From positions 1 to 64,000 of the forward strand of contig JAKSLB010000015.1 in assembly GCA_024401435.1 (NCBI GenBank): a DNA stretch of 64,000 nt. Reading direction: 5' to 3'. The translations under genes and the position numbers were made by a program. Shown in pieces: positions 43,068 through 52,171 of this stretch. This DNA comes from Paludibacteraceae bacterium (lineage in GTDB: Bacteria > Bacteroidota > Bacteroidia > Bacteroidales > Paludibacteraceae). Within the stretch, counting starts at the first letter, position 1; each line of letters begins with the position of its first letter. The notes below the pieces were generated by a model, which saw only the letters and a list, made by a program, of their open reading frames with translations, searched no databases and was not told the DNA's origin.

Positions 43068-44942
43068 TTATCGGCCTAAAAGGATCAGAAGAATATTGAT
43101 ATCGCTTGGAGAAATACCCGGAATTCTACTTGCCTGACCAATTGTTTCAGGATTGATTCGTTCCAATTTTTGACGGGCTTCTGTAGAGAGCGATTGAATG
43201 GTTTTATAATCGAACTTACCTTTAATTTTGATATTTTCCAATCGATGTAATTTATTGGCTATCAATGTTTCTCGTTCGATATAACCTTTGTATTTAATAT
43301 TGATTTCAGCTGCTTCAACGATTTCTTCTTTTCGGGAGGTAATCTTGTCTACTGCATTTTTTAATGCGGGAATACCCTCTTTCATAAGATCAATTGTCAA
43401 TTGAGGTCGAGTGATTAAATCTACAAGCTTACAACCGTTTTTCAATTCAGACGTTCCATGTTGTGTAAGGAAGTCATTTATATAAGCTGTTTTGATAGAA
43501 TAATTTTCGATGAAATCTGATAATTTTTTCACCTCTTCCTCTTTTGTTTTATACAAGTCATAACGTTCTTTTGTCGCTAATCCGATTTCATAACCTTTAG
43601 GTGTTAAACGTGCATCGGCATCATCTTGACGAAGAAGAATTCTGTATTCTGCGCGAGATGTAAACATACGGTATGGCTCATCTACGCCTTTTGTAACTAA
43701 ATCGTCGATTAAAACTCCTATATATGCTTCGTCACGACTTAAAACAAATTCTTGTTTGCCCCAACATTTTTGGTGGGCATTGATACCTGCGATGATACCT
43801 TGACCAGCTGCTTCTTCGTAACCGGTTGTACCATTTACCTGTCCTGCAAAGAATAGATTTTCAACAACTTTTGACTCCAACGTATGTTTGAGTTGTGTAG
43901 GATCGAAGTAGTCGTATTCGATGGCATATCCAGGTCGGTATATATTTGCATTTTCTAACCCTTTGATGGTTTTCAACGCTTTTACTTGAATATCTAAAGG
44001 AAGAGAAGATGAGAATCCGTTCAAATAATATTCTTGGGTGGTTTCTCCTTCAGGCTCTAGGAAAAGTTGATGTCTCTCTTTTTCAGCAAATGTGACGATT
44101 TTTGTTTCGATACTTGGACAGTAGCGAGGACCTATACTTTTAATTTGTCCGTTGAAAAGGGGAGAATCTGGTAATCCTTCGCGTAAGATTCTGTGTGTCT
44201 CCTCGTTGGTATAGGTAATGAAACAACTTTTTTGTTGAAGTGGTCTTGGTTTAAAATCAAGGAAAGAAAATTTATGGAAATCATCTTCTCCATCTTGAAC
44301 CGTCATTACGGAAAAGTCAATCGTACGTCCGTCGATACGAACTGGAGTACCTGTTTTCATTCTGCCTGTAGTGATTCCCAACTCCTTCAATTGTTCGGTC
44401 AGACCATAGGAAGCGGGTTCGGAAATACGACCTGCGTTGATTTGAGTTCTACCGCAGTGGATAAGTCCTGTAAGAAAAGTACCAGCGGTAAGGACAACGG
44501 CGTTAGCTTCAAAAGTAGCTCCCATAGCTGTCTTGACCCCCTTCACACGTTTGCCTTCCATCACAAATTCAGTAGCAGAGTCTTGCCACATACTGAGGTT
44601 AGGTGTATTTTCGAGAATGTTCCTCCATTTTTCGCTAAATTTTTGTCGATCCGCTTGAGAACGTGGACTCCACATGGCAGGACCTTTTGAACGGTTCAGC
44701 ATTCTATATTGAATCGCTGTCATATCAGTCACGATACCACAGAAACCGCCTAACGCATCTATTTCACGGACAATTTGACCCTTTGCAATTCCTCCAATTG
44801 CAGGATTGCAACTCATTTGCGCAATTTTGTGCATATCCATTGTAATCAAAAGTGTTTTTGATCCAAGGTTTGCTGCCGCTGCTGCTGCTTCACAGCCAGC
44901 ATGACCAGCACCAATAACGATAACGTCGAATTTAAAATTCAT
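43068..44942 (-). CDS. mnmG: tRNA uridine-5-carboxymethylaminomethyl(34) synthesis enzyme MnmG
   Basis: 624 residues. FAD-binding [39 protein letters not shown] and [14 protein letters not shown] are hallmark MnmG/GidA sequences. With MnmE it makes cmnm5U at wobble uridines. First gene of the mnmG-uvrC-dtd-U32-dusB operon. The promoter has TAATTTTG at 44969-44962, and unusually for this phylum the gene has a Shine-Dalgarno-like AGGAGAAG just before the ATG. Confidence 0.96.
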   Translation of the reverse strand: MNFKFDVIVIGAGHAGCEAAAAAANLGSKTLLITMDMHKIAQMSCNPAIGGIAKGQIVREIDALGGFCGIVTDMTAIQYRMLNRSKGPAMWSPRSQADRQKFSEKWRNILENTPNLSMWQDSATEFVMEGKRVKGVKTAMGATFEANAVVLTAGTFLTGLIHCGRTQINAGRISEPASYGLTEQLKELGITTGRMKTGTPVRIDGRTIDFSVMTVQDGEDDFHKFSFLDFKPRPLQQKSCFITYTNEETHRILREGLPDSPLFNGQIKSIGPRYCPSIETKIVTFAEKERHQLFLEPEGETTQEYYLNGFSSSLPLDIQVKALKTIKGLENANIYRPGYAIEYDYFDPTQLKHTLESKVVENLFFAGQVNGTTGYEEAAGQGIIAGINAHQKCWGKQEFVLSRDEAYIGVLIDDLVTKGVDEPYRMFTSRAEYRILLRQDDADARLTPKGYEIGLATKERYDLYKTKEEEVKKLSDFIENYSIKTAYINDFLTQHGTSELKNGCKLVDLITRPQLTIDLMKEGIPALKNAVDKITSRKEEIVEAAEINIKYKGYIERETLIANKLHRLENIKIKGKFDYKTIQSLSTEARQKLERINPETIGQASRIPGISPSDINILLILLGR

Positions 44943-44944
44943 AA

Positions 44945-44969
44945 CTTCTCCTAATTTAGTGCAAAATTA
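44945..44969 (-). promoter_or_regulatory. mnmG -7 box and Shine-Dalgarno-like sequence
   Basis: Minus-strand TAATTTTG (44969-44962) then TTAGGAGAAG (44954-44945) immediately before the ATG at 44942. Purine-rich sites of this kind are rare in Bacteroidetes. Confidence 0.6.
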
Positions 44970-45032
44970 CTATTTTTTACAGATTTAGATGCTATGAATC
45001 ACGGCAATTTCACTTTTATAGCTACTTTTTTA

Positions 45033-45040
45033 TATCTTTG
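45033..45040 (+). promoter_or_regulatory. -7 box upstream of the metallophosphoesterase gene
   Basis: TATCTTTG matches TAnnTTTG. It implies a leader of about 110 bases before the ATG at 45158. Confidence 0.5.
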
Positions 45041-45157
45041 AAATGAAGTTTTAGTGGATTCCTTAAATTGATTCCAGAGAATTTTGGATTTCTTTTTGCA
45101 TTGGATTTAAGGACAAAGAAGATATGTATTATTTGATACACAAGAGAATATTATAAT

Positions 45158-46174
45158 ATGGTTGCTACTTTGAAAGCGATGATCATCTCTCCTTTTATCA
45201 TCGCAATTTTCTTTACAATTGTTATTCGTTTATTGTGGAGAATATGCCATTTCATCGTAAAATTTTACCATATCACGTTATCGTATACTCCATGGATGTG
45301 GACCACGATAGGTTTGATATTGTTATGTTGGATATTAATGGCGTATGGTTTCTTCATTGGAAGATTCAAATTAGAGGTGAATTCGTTTGATTATTGTCAT
45401 GAGAGTATACCCCAGGAGTTTGACGGATATAAGATAGTTCATATATCAGATGTGCATTTGTCTACTTTTGATGATCGTCCGACTGAGTTGCAACGTTTTG
45501 TCGATAGTGTAAATGCACAAAATCCTGATTTGATTTGTTTTACAGGTGATTTAGTCACTATTGGTGTGGAGGAAGCTTTACCTTATACAGAAATTTTACA
45601 GCAGATAAAGGCAAAGGATGGTATAATTTCCATTTTGGGTAATCATGATTTTTTGATTTATAATAGATCTTTCAAAAGTGAAGAAGATCGAATGATGGCA
45701 GTCGATAGACTTGCTGAATACGAGCAAGATAAATTAAATTGGATCCTTTTGCGAAATGCTAATCACACGCTTTATCGTCAGAATTCACATATTACCCTTG
45801 TTGGAGTGAATAATCATTCTTGTACGAATGAAGGATTTAAAACGGTCATGTATGGAGACTTGAATAAAGCGATGGAAGGGACAAAAGGATTTCGAATTTT
45901 GTTGAGTCATGACCCAACACATTGGAAGGGTGAAGTGTTAGGGAAAGTTGATATTCCTTTGATGTTGAGCGGACATACGCATGCAGCGCAGATAAAAATT
46001 GGGAAGTGGACGCCTGCGACTTGGTTGTTTAAGGAGTCAAAAGGAATGTATAACGAAGAAACAAAATTTGGGAAGCAATCTATGTATGTCAATGCTGGGT
46101 TGGGGTGTACATTACCGATTCGTATTGGAGCAGATGCTGAAATTACAGTGATTACACTGAAAACAGGAAAATAA
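45158..46174 (+). CDS. Membrane-anchored metallophosphoesterase
   Basis: 338 residues with two N-terminal spans (about 10-30 and 47-70), then a calcineurin-like phosphoesterase domain: HISDVHLSTFDD, CFTGDLVT, ILGNHDF, LLSHDP and SGHTHAAQ supply all metal ligands. Similar to YkuE/LpxG-type membrane-facing enzymes, which act on lipid phosphates or UDP-diacylglucosamine; the exact substrate is not evident. Monocistronic. Confidence 0.88.
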   Translation: MVATLKAMIISPFIIAIFFTIVIRLLWRICHFIVKFYHITLSYTPWMWTTIGLILLCWILMAYGFFIGRFKLEVNSFDYCHESIPQEFDGYKIVHISDVHLSTFDDRPTELQRFVDSVNAQNPDLICFTGDLVTIGVEEALPYTEILQQIKAKDGIISILGNHDFLIYNRSFKSEEDRMMAVDRLAEYEQDKLNWILLRNANHTLYRQNSHITLVGVNNHSCTNEGFKTVMYGDLNKAMEGTKGFRILLSHDPTHWKGEVLGKVDIPLMLSGHTHAAQIKIGKWTPATWLFKESKGMYNEETKFGKQSMYVNAGLGCTLPIRIGADAEITVITLKTGK

Positions 46175-46297
46175 TCCGCTTTATTCGTAGAAAAAATGGA
46201 TAATTGAGAAAATCTGTAACAGAATTAAATGGGGAAATGTAACTAAATTTACCATTTTTTGAACTATTATTCTCCGTTTCGATAGTAAGATAAGCTC

Positions 46298-46407
46298 TAT
46301 CTTTGCTTCATAAACGGAAAAGAAAATAATTTCGTTCTCAGGAAACATTTATACTTTAAAATAGTAACCACAATCACTCTGTGAAGAGTCAGTTGTGGTT
46401 TTTTTTT
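46298..46407 (+). ncRNA. Candidate small RNA (promoter box plus terminator)
   Basis: TATCTTTG (46298-46305) is followed about 60 bases later by a hairpin AACCACAA/TTGTGGTT (46366-46400) and a run of T. The predicted transcript is about 95 bases with no start codon in a convincing frame. The surrounding 46175-46909 is gene-free. No match to a known RNA family was recognised. Confidence 0.45.
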
Positions 46408-46481
46408 ATTACTACCTTTTTTAATGGGGATTTCATCAAAAAATCAATGATAAAATGAATTATGCGTAATAAATTAATGTG

Positions 46482-46764
46482 CAACCCCTTTGTGGTTGTA
46501 TGCGCGTGTTACGAATCTATTCTTCTACAGATATGCAACCCCTCTGTTTTTTGCATGGCACAAAATGGAATAGGATTTCGGATGTGGTGTGAAAAGAATG
46601 TGTGATTACCCCCTGTAGAGACGCAATATTTTGCGTCTCTACCCGCAACACATGGCAATCACGCCCAATGCAGTTATCGTGATGCATCCCCGAACCCCAG
46701 CGGGGTTCCATATCTATAGCAATGATTCGTAACGTGATGTTTCACAACCTCAGCGGGGTTGCAT
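46482..46764. repeat. Cluster of REP-like palindromes
   Basis: Includes AACCCCTTTGTGGTT (46482), GTAGAGACGCAA/TTGCGTCTCTAC (46615-46642, 4-base loop), AACCCCAGCGGGGTT (46693-46707) and AACCTCAGCGGGGTTGCAT (46746-46764). The CCCC-GGGG-TT-CATAT-TAG-CAATGA arrangement also occurs inside the parS repeats. Such units are scattered in Bacteroidales genomes. Confidence 0.7.
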
Positions 46765-46771
46765 GATTTGA

Positions 46772-46858
46772 ACAGGGCTTGTCTCAAGTTTTTAGGTTCG
46801 TATCCGCTATATTTCTGTATGTTAGGATTTTTATTTTCATGTTTAGCGGACAGTAATA
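46772..46858 (+). repeat. Dispersed repeat shared with 22691-22778
   Basis: CAGGGCTTGTCTCAA, then TTTTTA and GCTAT blocks, ending GTTTAGCGGACAGTAATAA. It stands directly before the promoter of the first Rhs tip. Confidence 0.6.
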
Positions 46859-46879
46859 ATTATTTTCCCCAAATAGTTA

Positions 46880-46887
46880 TATATTTG
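46880..46887 (+). promoter_or_regulatory. -7 box of the first Rhs tip
   Basis: TATATTTG fits TAnnTTTG and lies 22 bases before the ATG at 46910. It argues that the truncated Rhs gene is expressed as such. Confidence 0.6.
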
Positions 46888-46909
46888 TCCCTAAATCAAC
46901 ACGTCAGTT

Positions 46910-47962
46910 ATGACAGTAAATCGTTCCGATATAGGTTACGCTAAGATAAACTTCTTCTATCACCCCGATCACTTGGGAAGCACCTCTATGGTGACCGATG
47001 CAGAGGGATATATCACGCAGAATGTAAGTTACATCCCCTACGGTGAAGTCTTCGTCGAGGAGCGCAACGGTGTATGGAACACCCCATACCTCTTCAATGC
47101 CAAGGAGTTGGACGGGGAGACTGGCTTGTACTACTACGGTGCTCGCTACTTGAACCCTAAAGACACTCGCTGGATGAGCGTCGATCCGCTGTTTGAGAAG
47201 TATGTGGGGATGAGTCCGTATGGGTATTGTGCGGGGAATCCGGTAAGGTTGGTGGATGTGGATGGAAGAAGGACGTTCAATGTAACCAATGAAGACGGGA
47301 CAACTCAAGTTAAAGAAATTAATGGTGGAATTAACAAAACATACGATATAATGCAATTTGATTTTGCCCTTGTACAATGGGCATTTGATTCTGATGAGTC
47401 TAGTGATAAAAGTGATTATAATGCATTTGTTTCAAGGCTTTCTCTCGATACTAAAGGTTATCAATTGGCGGTTTCGGCTAGATCTTTCAATGGTAAGACG
47501 GGATATGGATACGAAGATTATTGGAATCCTAATAATAAATCAGGAAAAAACACTTGGAAGTGTAATAAGTTTGTCTATGACAGATTGAAGTCTCTCAATT
47601 TATTAAATGGATATAATAACTCCTCGTGTCCTCCCCAAGCGGGTACATATTTTAATTTAAAAAATAATCTCAATGGAAGTCCTCTTATTGGTTTAAAAGC
47701 TGAAGGAAGTGAAACACACTTGGGTGATGTTATTGAGGGTTCTTGTAGTCAATATCAAACAGCATCTGGACATGTAGAGATAGTAACGACTATTTATCCT
47801 AAAGGATATAATAACCATTCGGATAATTATTTTTTATCAACAGGAGCACATTATGATCTTGTTACTGAAAGTTCTTCATTTTTTTATAAACAATATGGGG
47901 ATCCAAATAATAATAATACAATAGAATTTGATAGAGGAGTTTCAATAAGAAGGCCAAAATGA
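46910..47962 (+). CDS. Orphan Rhs tip A with a putative Cys/His peptidase-type toxin domain
   Basis: 350 residues. Residues 1-115 are only the last part of an Rhs core: FYHPDHLGSTSMVTDAEGY, GLYYYGARYLNP, DTRWMSVDPL, and SPYGYCAGNPVRLVDVDG. A full Rhs protein would have over 1000 residues before this. Residues 116-350 are an AT-rich, unrelated domain with CNKF (Cys218) and GHVEIVT (His288), a spacing seen in papain-fold/CHAP/NlpC-type peptidoglycan amidases. The stop overlaps the ATG of a lipoprotein gene. Toxin function is inferred. Confidence 0.75.
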   Translation: MTVNRSDIGYAKINFFYHPDHLGSTSMVTDAEGYITQNVSYIPYGEVFVEERNGVWNTPYLFNAKELDGETGLYYYGARYLNPKDTRWMSVDPLFEKYVGMSPYGYCAGNPVRLVDVDGRRTFNVTNEDGTTQVKEINGGINKTYDIMQFDFALVQWAFDSDESSDKSDYNAFVSRLSLDTKGYQLAVSARSFNGKTGYGYEDYWNPNNKSGKNTWKCNKFVYDRLKSLNLLNGYNNSSCPPQAGTYFNLKNNLNGSPLIGLKAEGSETHLGDVIEGSCSQYQTASGHVEIVTTIYPKGYNNHSDNYFLSTGAHYDLVTESSSFFYKQYGDPNNNNTIEFDRGVSIRRPK

Positions 47963-48507
47963 AAAATTTTTTTATTATATGCTTAACAAGTATATCATTA
48001 TTGTCATGTTCTTCCTCAGAACGTTTATATCATTATTATTTATTGGACGAGAGAGAAAGTTCAGACATTGACTATAATGCTATTCAAAATATCGATTCAC
48101 TCACAAATTATCATAAAGATACAATTCTTGCTGTATTTGAGCCTGTCCATGGTGAATATAAAGTGGTGAGATTCTTGTCGGAGGATTATGTACATTGTGC
48201 AGCTGATTACTGGGATAACATAAGAAAAATAGTAGTGCTGAAAATCGATGAAAAAAATAATGTTGTAGACGGATTTCAATCAAATGATTTTATGTATGAG
48301 TCAGTTCCTTTGTCACAAACATTATTGAGAATAAGTAATCATAATGTAAAGTACAGGAAACGAATGAAAATAAAACATTTTAAATTTGATTATTGGAGTC
48401 TAGACGTAGACACTGATGAATGCGAATGCAAATACGATCAAGATTTACTTGAAGATGTTATAACCCAAAATCGTACAAAGGGAATTATTTATAGAAAGAG
48501 AAAATAA
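47959..48507 (+). CDS. Lipoprotein, putative immunity protein for tip A
   Basis: 182 residues. Signal peptide with lipobox LLSCSSS (cysteine near residue 17). No known domain. The ATG overlaps the toxin stop (ATGA), so translation is coupled. A periplasm-facing lipoprotein is where a neutraliser of a peptidoglycan-cutting enzyme would be needed. Immunity is inferred from context only. Confidence 0.6.
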   Translation: MKNFFIICLTSISLLSCSSSERLYHYYLLDERESSDIDYNAIQNIDSLTNYHKDTILAVFEPVHGEYKVVRFLSEDYVHCAADYWDNIRKIVVLKIDEKNNVVDGFQSNDFMYESVPLSQTLLRISNHNVKYRKRMKIKHFKFDYWSLDVDTDECECKYDQDLLEDVITQNRTKGIIYRKRK

Positions 48508-48689
48508 TGGTTGATGATATGGTTTTAGGACATGTTAAAGCATTGTATTATAATACTGTCCAAATTTTGACCCGCTTGCCCAATAAAGAAAATAAACCTA
48601 ACTTAGCAAACACGAAAAGTAAGTTCGAAAGTTGGAAAAACAGCGAAAGTCAGTTGACCCCTATGTTACTGACAAGGACGAAGCCGTGA
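48507..48689 (+). CDS. Small open reading frame, uncertain
   Basis: 60 codons. Its ATG shares a base with the upstream stop (TAATG), so it could be translated, but the sequence has no family features. It may be residual toxin-region DNA. Kept at low confidence. Confidence 0.2.
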   Translation: MVDDMVLGHVKALYYNTVQILTRLPNKENKPNLANTKSKFESWKNSESQLTPMLLTRTKP

Positions 48690-48746
48690 GAAAAGGTAAA
48701 TTATTTATAAAAACACAAATCCACGAATCCATTCATAAAGTACATT

Positions 48747-48776
48747 TTGCGAAATCGAATGAAAATTTTACTTTTG
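48747..48776 (+). promoter_or_regulatory. Promoter of the second Rhs tip (TTG-N19-TACTTTTG)
   Basis: TTG at 48747-48749 and TACTTTTG at 48769-48776, 19 bp apart. The ATG of tip B at 48796 follows by 19 bases, so the tip has a dedicated promoter. Confidence 0.72.
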
Positions 48777-48795
48777 CAATAAACTAATAAAAAAC

Positions 48796-49293
48796 ATGGT
48801 GACCGATGCAGAGGGATATATCACGCAGAATGTAAGTTACATCCCATACGGAGAAGTCTTCGTCGAGGAGCGTAACGGCGTATGGAACACCCCATACCTT
48901 TTCAACGCCAAAGAATTGGACGAGGAGACTGGCATGTACTACTACGGTGCTCGCTACTTGAATCCTAAAGACACTCGCTGGCTGAGCGTCGATCCGCTGT
49001 TCGAGAATTATGATCGTTTGGGAGCTTGTGGTCCTGATGATGCTGTTTTTAACACAGCTACAATAGGGGAGGATATGAAATTGAGCTTGAGATGTTTTAA
49101 GGAATACTGCACAGGAGGTATTAAAAATCCATATAAAAATGTTGCGTCTATAGGCACTGGTACGGCTTTTGGTTTAATTGCTGCTTTTAAGTGTTTGAAG
49201 AAAATTGATGAAAAAGTTGCTGAAGGTATATATACTCGTATGTCTCAAGCAAGTCAGAGCCTTCTAAATTCTATGTGGTCAGTTTATAAATGA
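48796..49293 (+). CDS. Orphan Rhs tip B
   Basis: 165 residues. Residues 1-73 are the same Rhs core segment as in tip A, beginning exactly at the internal Met of GSTSMVTDAEG and ending at DPLFE; nucleotide identity to 46988-47212 is very high, with differences mostly at third positions. After DPLFE a different domain of about 92 residues follows (YDRLGACGPDDAVFNTATIG...), with several cysteines and no recognised family. The normal SPYxYxxNNP end of the core is missing. Putative toxin tip. Confidence 0.65.
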   Translation: MVTDAEGYITQNVSYIPYGEVFVEERNGVWNTPYLFNAKELDEETGMYYYGARYLNPKDTRWLSVDPLFENYDRLGACGPDDAVFNTATIGEDMKLSLRCFKEYCTGGIKNPYKNVASIGTGTAFGLIAAFKCLKKIDEKVAEGIYTRMSQASQSLLNSMWSVYK

Positions 49294-49299
49294 TTTTGT

Positions 49300-49884
49300 A
49301 TGAAAAAACTTGTTTTTCTCTTTGGCCTTTGGGGCTTTGCTTTTGTTATTTTGTATTCTTTTCAACCTCAAAAAGGTTTGATTTATGAATCAAGAACGGC
49401 AAGATATGAGGTTGTTAAACATGATTTTTTCAGAGTCATGGGTGATGATAACTTTATGTTTGAAGATGTGCATGAATTTAATGATATGACCAGACTCAAT
49501 GTTTTTGTTAAAGAACTATCCATGAGTGTTGATTTGATTATTAGAAAATATGGTAATATTTGTCAGATTGAATTCCTCAGGTATGAAAAAAAGGGGATTA
49601 AAGAGAGTGAAAATGTTAGAGATATTTTAGTTATGTCTAAAAAAGATATACTTGAATTTAGAAATTATATGGAAGAGAATCTTTTGGCACAAGTAGATAA
49701 TGGTTTTATATTATTAGATGAAGAAAATATACCAAGATTAAGGAAAAAAGCATTTTTGGCAGAGTATGCTCCATTCTTCATATGGGGTTCTGGTATTTTG
49801 CTTTTCATTTTTGGTTTAATCTTAATAATTAAGAAAAGCAAAAGTCTTTATAACTCTTGTATTGTGAGTGAAAAGAAGCAGTAA
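49300..49884 (+). CDS. Two-span membrane protein, putative immunity protein for tip B
   Basis: 194 residues. N-terminal span (LVFLFGLWGFAFVILYSF) and a second near the C-terminus (FFIWGSGILLFIFGLILIIK), with a soluble region of about 130 residues between them, presumably periplasmic. It starts 6 bp after tip B. Membrane immunity proteins are common for membrane- or envelope-active toxins. No homologue recognised. Confidence 0.55.
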   Translation: MKKLVFLFGLWGFAFVILYSFQPQKGLIYESRTARYEVVKHDFFRVMGDDNFMFEDVHEFNDMTRLNVFVKELSMSVDLIIRKYGNICQIEFLRYEKKGIKESENVRDILVMSKKDILEFRNYMEENLLAQVDNGFILLDEENIPRLRKKAFLAEYAPFFIWGSGILLFIFGLILIIKKSKSLYNSCIVSEKKQ

Positions 49885-50397
49885 AAGATTATTGTGTATA
49901 AAAAATCCCGTTCATCAAACGATTATTATATGACAGGTGTTCAACTAGTGTACAATAGACCTGAGGTTGATTTGGGAAGGTATAGAGAAGAGTTATGAGA
50001 TTATGTGTGAACTGAGTTCCAAACTTTGAATCTATCTTCTGAGGACAAAAGTTTTTGGATATACAGAAGGTAAGACTATTATACTCCTCAAAATTTAGAC
50101 AACAGCTATAATACATTTCTTTTTTCAACCCATAAAATTGAAACCATCAATTATCAACCATAATTTGTGTCAGTCTTTTGTTATTGACACGAATGAGGTT
50201 TGCAAAGTCCAGCTAACTCTTGTGGGTTAGCTACGGTGCAATCTTCATCGAGGAACAGTATAGCGGGTGGTTCTCAACACAAAAAACATGTCCCAGAGAC
50301 CCATCTTCCCTTCTGCGGAGTAGTGACAGAAAGCCGCTGCGCATGAAATCTTCGCAAACCCCCAATCCTACCGATGCAAAAAATCAGAAAAAATAAT
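49885..50397. other. Degraded stretch between toxin modules
   Basis: No intact gene in about 510 bp. It contains the Rhs remnant at 50226-50279 and a short open stretch GVQLVYNRPEVDLGRYREEL before a stop near 49997 that could be another gene tail. Confidence 0.45.
50226..50279 (+). pseudogene. Rhs core remnant
   Basis: Codons for VSYGAIFIEEQYSGWFST align with VSYIPYGEVFVEERNGVWNT of tips A and B, with a two-residue gap. The flanks do not continue the homology. A third, decayed Rhs fragment. Confidence 0.6.
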
Positions 50398-50405
50398 TAT
50401 CTTTG
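50398..50405 (+). promoter_or_regulatory. -7 box of the Rpn-type gene
   Basis: TATCTTTG, 57 bases before the ATG at 50463. No TTG at 19-21 bp. Confidence 0.5.
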
Positions 50406-50462
50406 CGCTTGCATGTTAAGCTTTGCAAAGATGATTCTTTAAAATAAAAAATAGAAAATACT

Positions 50463-51425
50463 ATGAAAGAAAACGACTACATCAGATTCGACTGGGCCAT
50501 CAAACGGATACTGCGGGACAAGGCAAACTTTGCCATTCTCGAGGGACTCTTTTCCGTTTTGTTGGGCAAACCCATCACAATCATCGAGGTGCTGGAGAGC
50601 GAAAGCAACCAGCAGACTCTGGAGGACAAGTTCAACCGCGTGGACATGATGGTGAAATCCGAAAACGACGAGATATTCATCGTCGAGGTGCAACTCACCC
50701 GTGACCTCCACTTCATGAAACGCATTCTCTACGGAACCAGCAAGGCCATCACGGAACACATCAAACTGGGTGACTCCTACAAGAACGTGAAGAAAATCTA
50801 CTCCATCAACGTGCTCTACTTCGACTTGGGCAAGGGCGAGGATTATCTCTACCACGGCAGGACAACCTTCACCGGCTGCTTCAAAAAGGACGAGCTGAAG
50901 ATAAAGAAAAGAGAACTGGATGCGTTGGAAGGAAAGGACCGTTATGTCGAAACAGACATATTCCCGGAATATTATCTCATCAGGGTGAACCATTTCAACG
51001 AGGTGGCCAAGACACCGATAGAGGAGTGGATGTCATTCCTGAAAGACGGAAAGATCAGCAAGGACACTACCACGCCAGGACTGAAGGAAGCCGAGGAAAA
51101 ACTCCGTGTGGCCAATATGGACGATTCGGAGAGAAAGGAGTATTTCTCCCACATCGACGCCATCATGTCGCAAAATGACACGATAGAAACCTACAGGTTG
51201 GAAGGTAGAGCTGCAGGGATAGCAGAGGGCAGAGCAGTGGGTATAGTGGAAGGTGAAGCAATCGGTTTGAAAAGAGGCGAAGCTATTGGCTTAGAGAAAG
51301 GCGAAGCCATCGGTTTGAAAAAGAAAGCAATCGAAATGGCAAGAAGTCTGAAAAGCCAAGGTGTGGATAATTTGATTATTTCCAAAGCCAGTGGCTTGAC
51401 GGTTGACGAGATAGAAAAATTATGA
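50463..51425 (+). CDS. Rpn/PD-(D/E)XK family putative transposase-nuclease
   Basis: 320 residues. The N-terminus DYIRFDWAIKRILRDKANF and nuclease core FNRVDMMV then IFIVEVQLTRD (D61, E75-x-Q77) match the Rpn/PDDEXK_2 family, which promotes recombination in E. coli. The C-terminal part carries six short EG/GxAxGL-type repeats (EGRAVGIVEGEAIGL), a length-variable feature of the family. Codon use is more GC-rich than its neighbours. Its stop overlaps the next gene by 4 bp. Confidence 0.82.
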   Translation: MKENDYIRFDWAIKRILRDKANFAILEGLFSVLLGKPITIIEVLESESNQQTLEDKFNRVDMMVKSENDEIFIVEVQLTRDLHFMKRILYGTSKAITEHIKLGDSYKNVKKIYSINVLYFDLGKGEDYLYHGRTTFTGCFKKDELKIKKRELDALEGKDRYVETDIFPEYYLIRVNHFNEVAKTPIEEWMSFLKDGKISKDTTTPGLKEAEEKLRVANMDDSERKEYFSHIDAIMSQNDTIETYRLEGRAAGIAEGRAVGIVEGEAIGLKRGEAIGLEKGEAIGLKKKAIEMARSLKSQGVDNLIISKASGLTVDEIEKL

Positions 51426-52171
51426 GCATTGCAGTTCCAAATGATATTTTTGTGGAAATTGCTATAAAAGGCCTTGGCTGGAAGCCAATTATTGAATTGC
51501 CAAGATTATGGGGAGATGAAGGTGTGGAAGAAACGAAAGAGGATGATAAGACACAAATAAAGATTGAAAAATCAGAATTTTTAAAAATGGCAAAGGAAGG
51601 TGTTGAAATTGCAAAAATATCTAATCCTTCTGGTAGCGCTTGTAATATTTGTTCTCGTAATACTTTGTATTTGCTAACACGTGATTCCGTACTTTTCCCT
51701 TATGAAGGTTCTGAATACCATATTCCAGAAAAGAATTACGAGAAAGTATACATAAAGGGATTAACAACAAATGATGGTAGGGCAAAAAAAATTAAAGAAG
51801 ACTTTGAGAAACCAACAGTTCCATATTCACAGAGATTTGATTTGATTGAGAAACAAGAAGAGGAAACATGGCAAGATTTTCTTGCAAGAATTCAAGATGA
51901 AGCAAACAATGGGTGTATTATAATTGGTGCAATGGTGGATTCTCATAATAATAGTGGTCATATTATGGTTGTTGTGCCTGGCGAAATGATTGATACTGAA
52001 AATGAGAATAAGTGGGGTGATAGTTTCAAAAAGCGTAATATAACAAAAGTTCCAATTGTTGTGGAATGTGGTCAAGGAGTCCGGAATTTTGCGGCTCCAT
52101 TATGTAAAAATGTTGATGCACGAGGTGCTATAGAAAGGTTAAAATGGTATAAATATAAATTAGCAAAATGA
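51422..52171 (+). CDS. Orphan toxin-like protein C (putative Cys/His amidase)
   Basis: 249 residues, AT-rich, no signal peptide. ACNICSRNT (Cys74, Cys77) and SGHIMVVVPGE (His180) resemble the Cys and GH-hydrophobic motifs of NlpC/P60- or Tae-like peptidoglycan amidases. It overlaps the Rpn stop (ATGA) and in turn overlaps a lipoprotein start by 4 bp. Order and overlap mirror the tip A pair. Function inferred. Confidence 0.55.
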   Translation: MSIAVPNDIFVEIAIKGLGWKPIIELPRLWGDEGVEETKEDDKTQIKIEKSEFLKMAKEGVEIAKISNPSGSACNICSRNTLYLLTRDSVLFPYEGSEYHIPEKNYEKVYIKGLTTNDGRAKKIKEDFEKPTVPYSQRFDLIEKQEEETWQDFLARIQDEANNGCIIIGAMVDSHNNSGHIMVVVPGEMIDTENENKWGDSFKKRNITKVPIVVECGQGVRNFAAPLCKNVDARGAIERLKWYKYKLAK

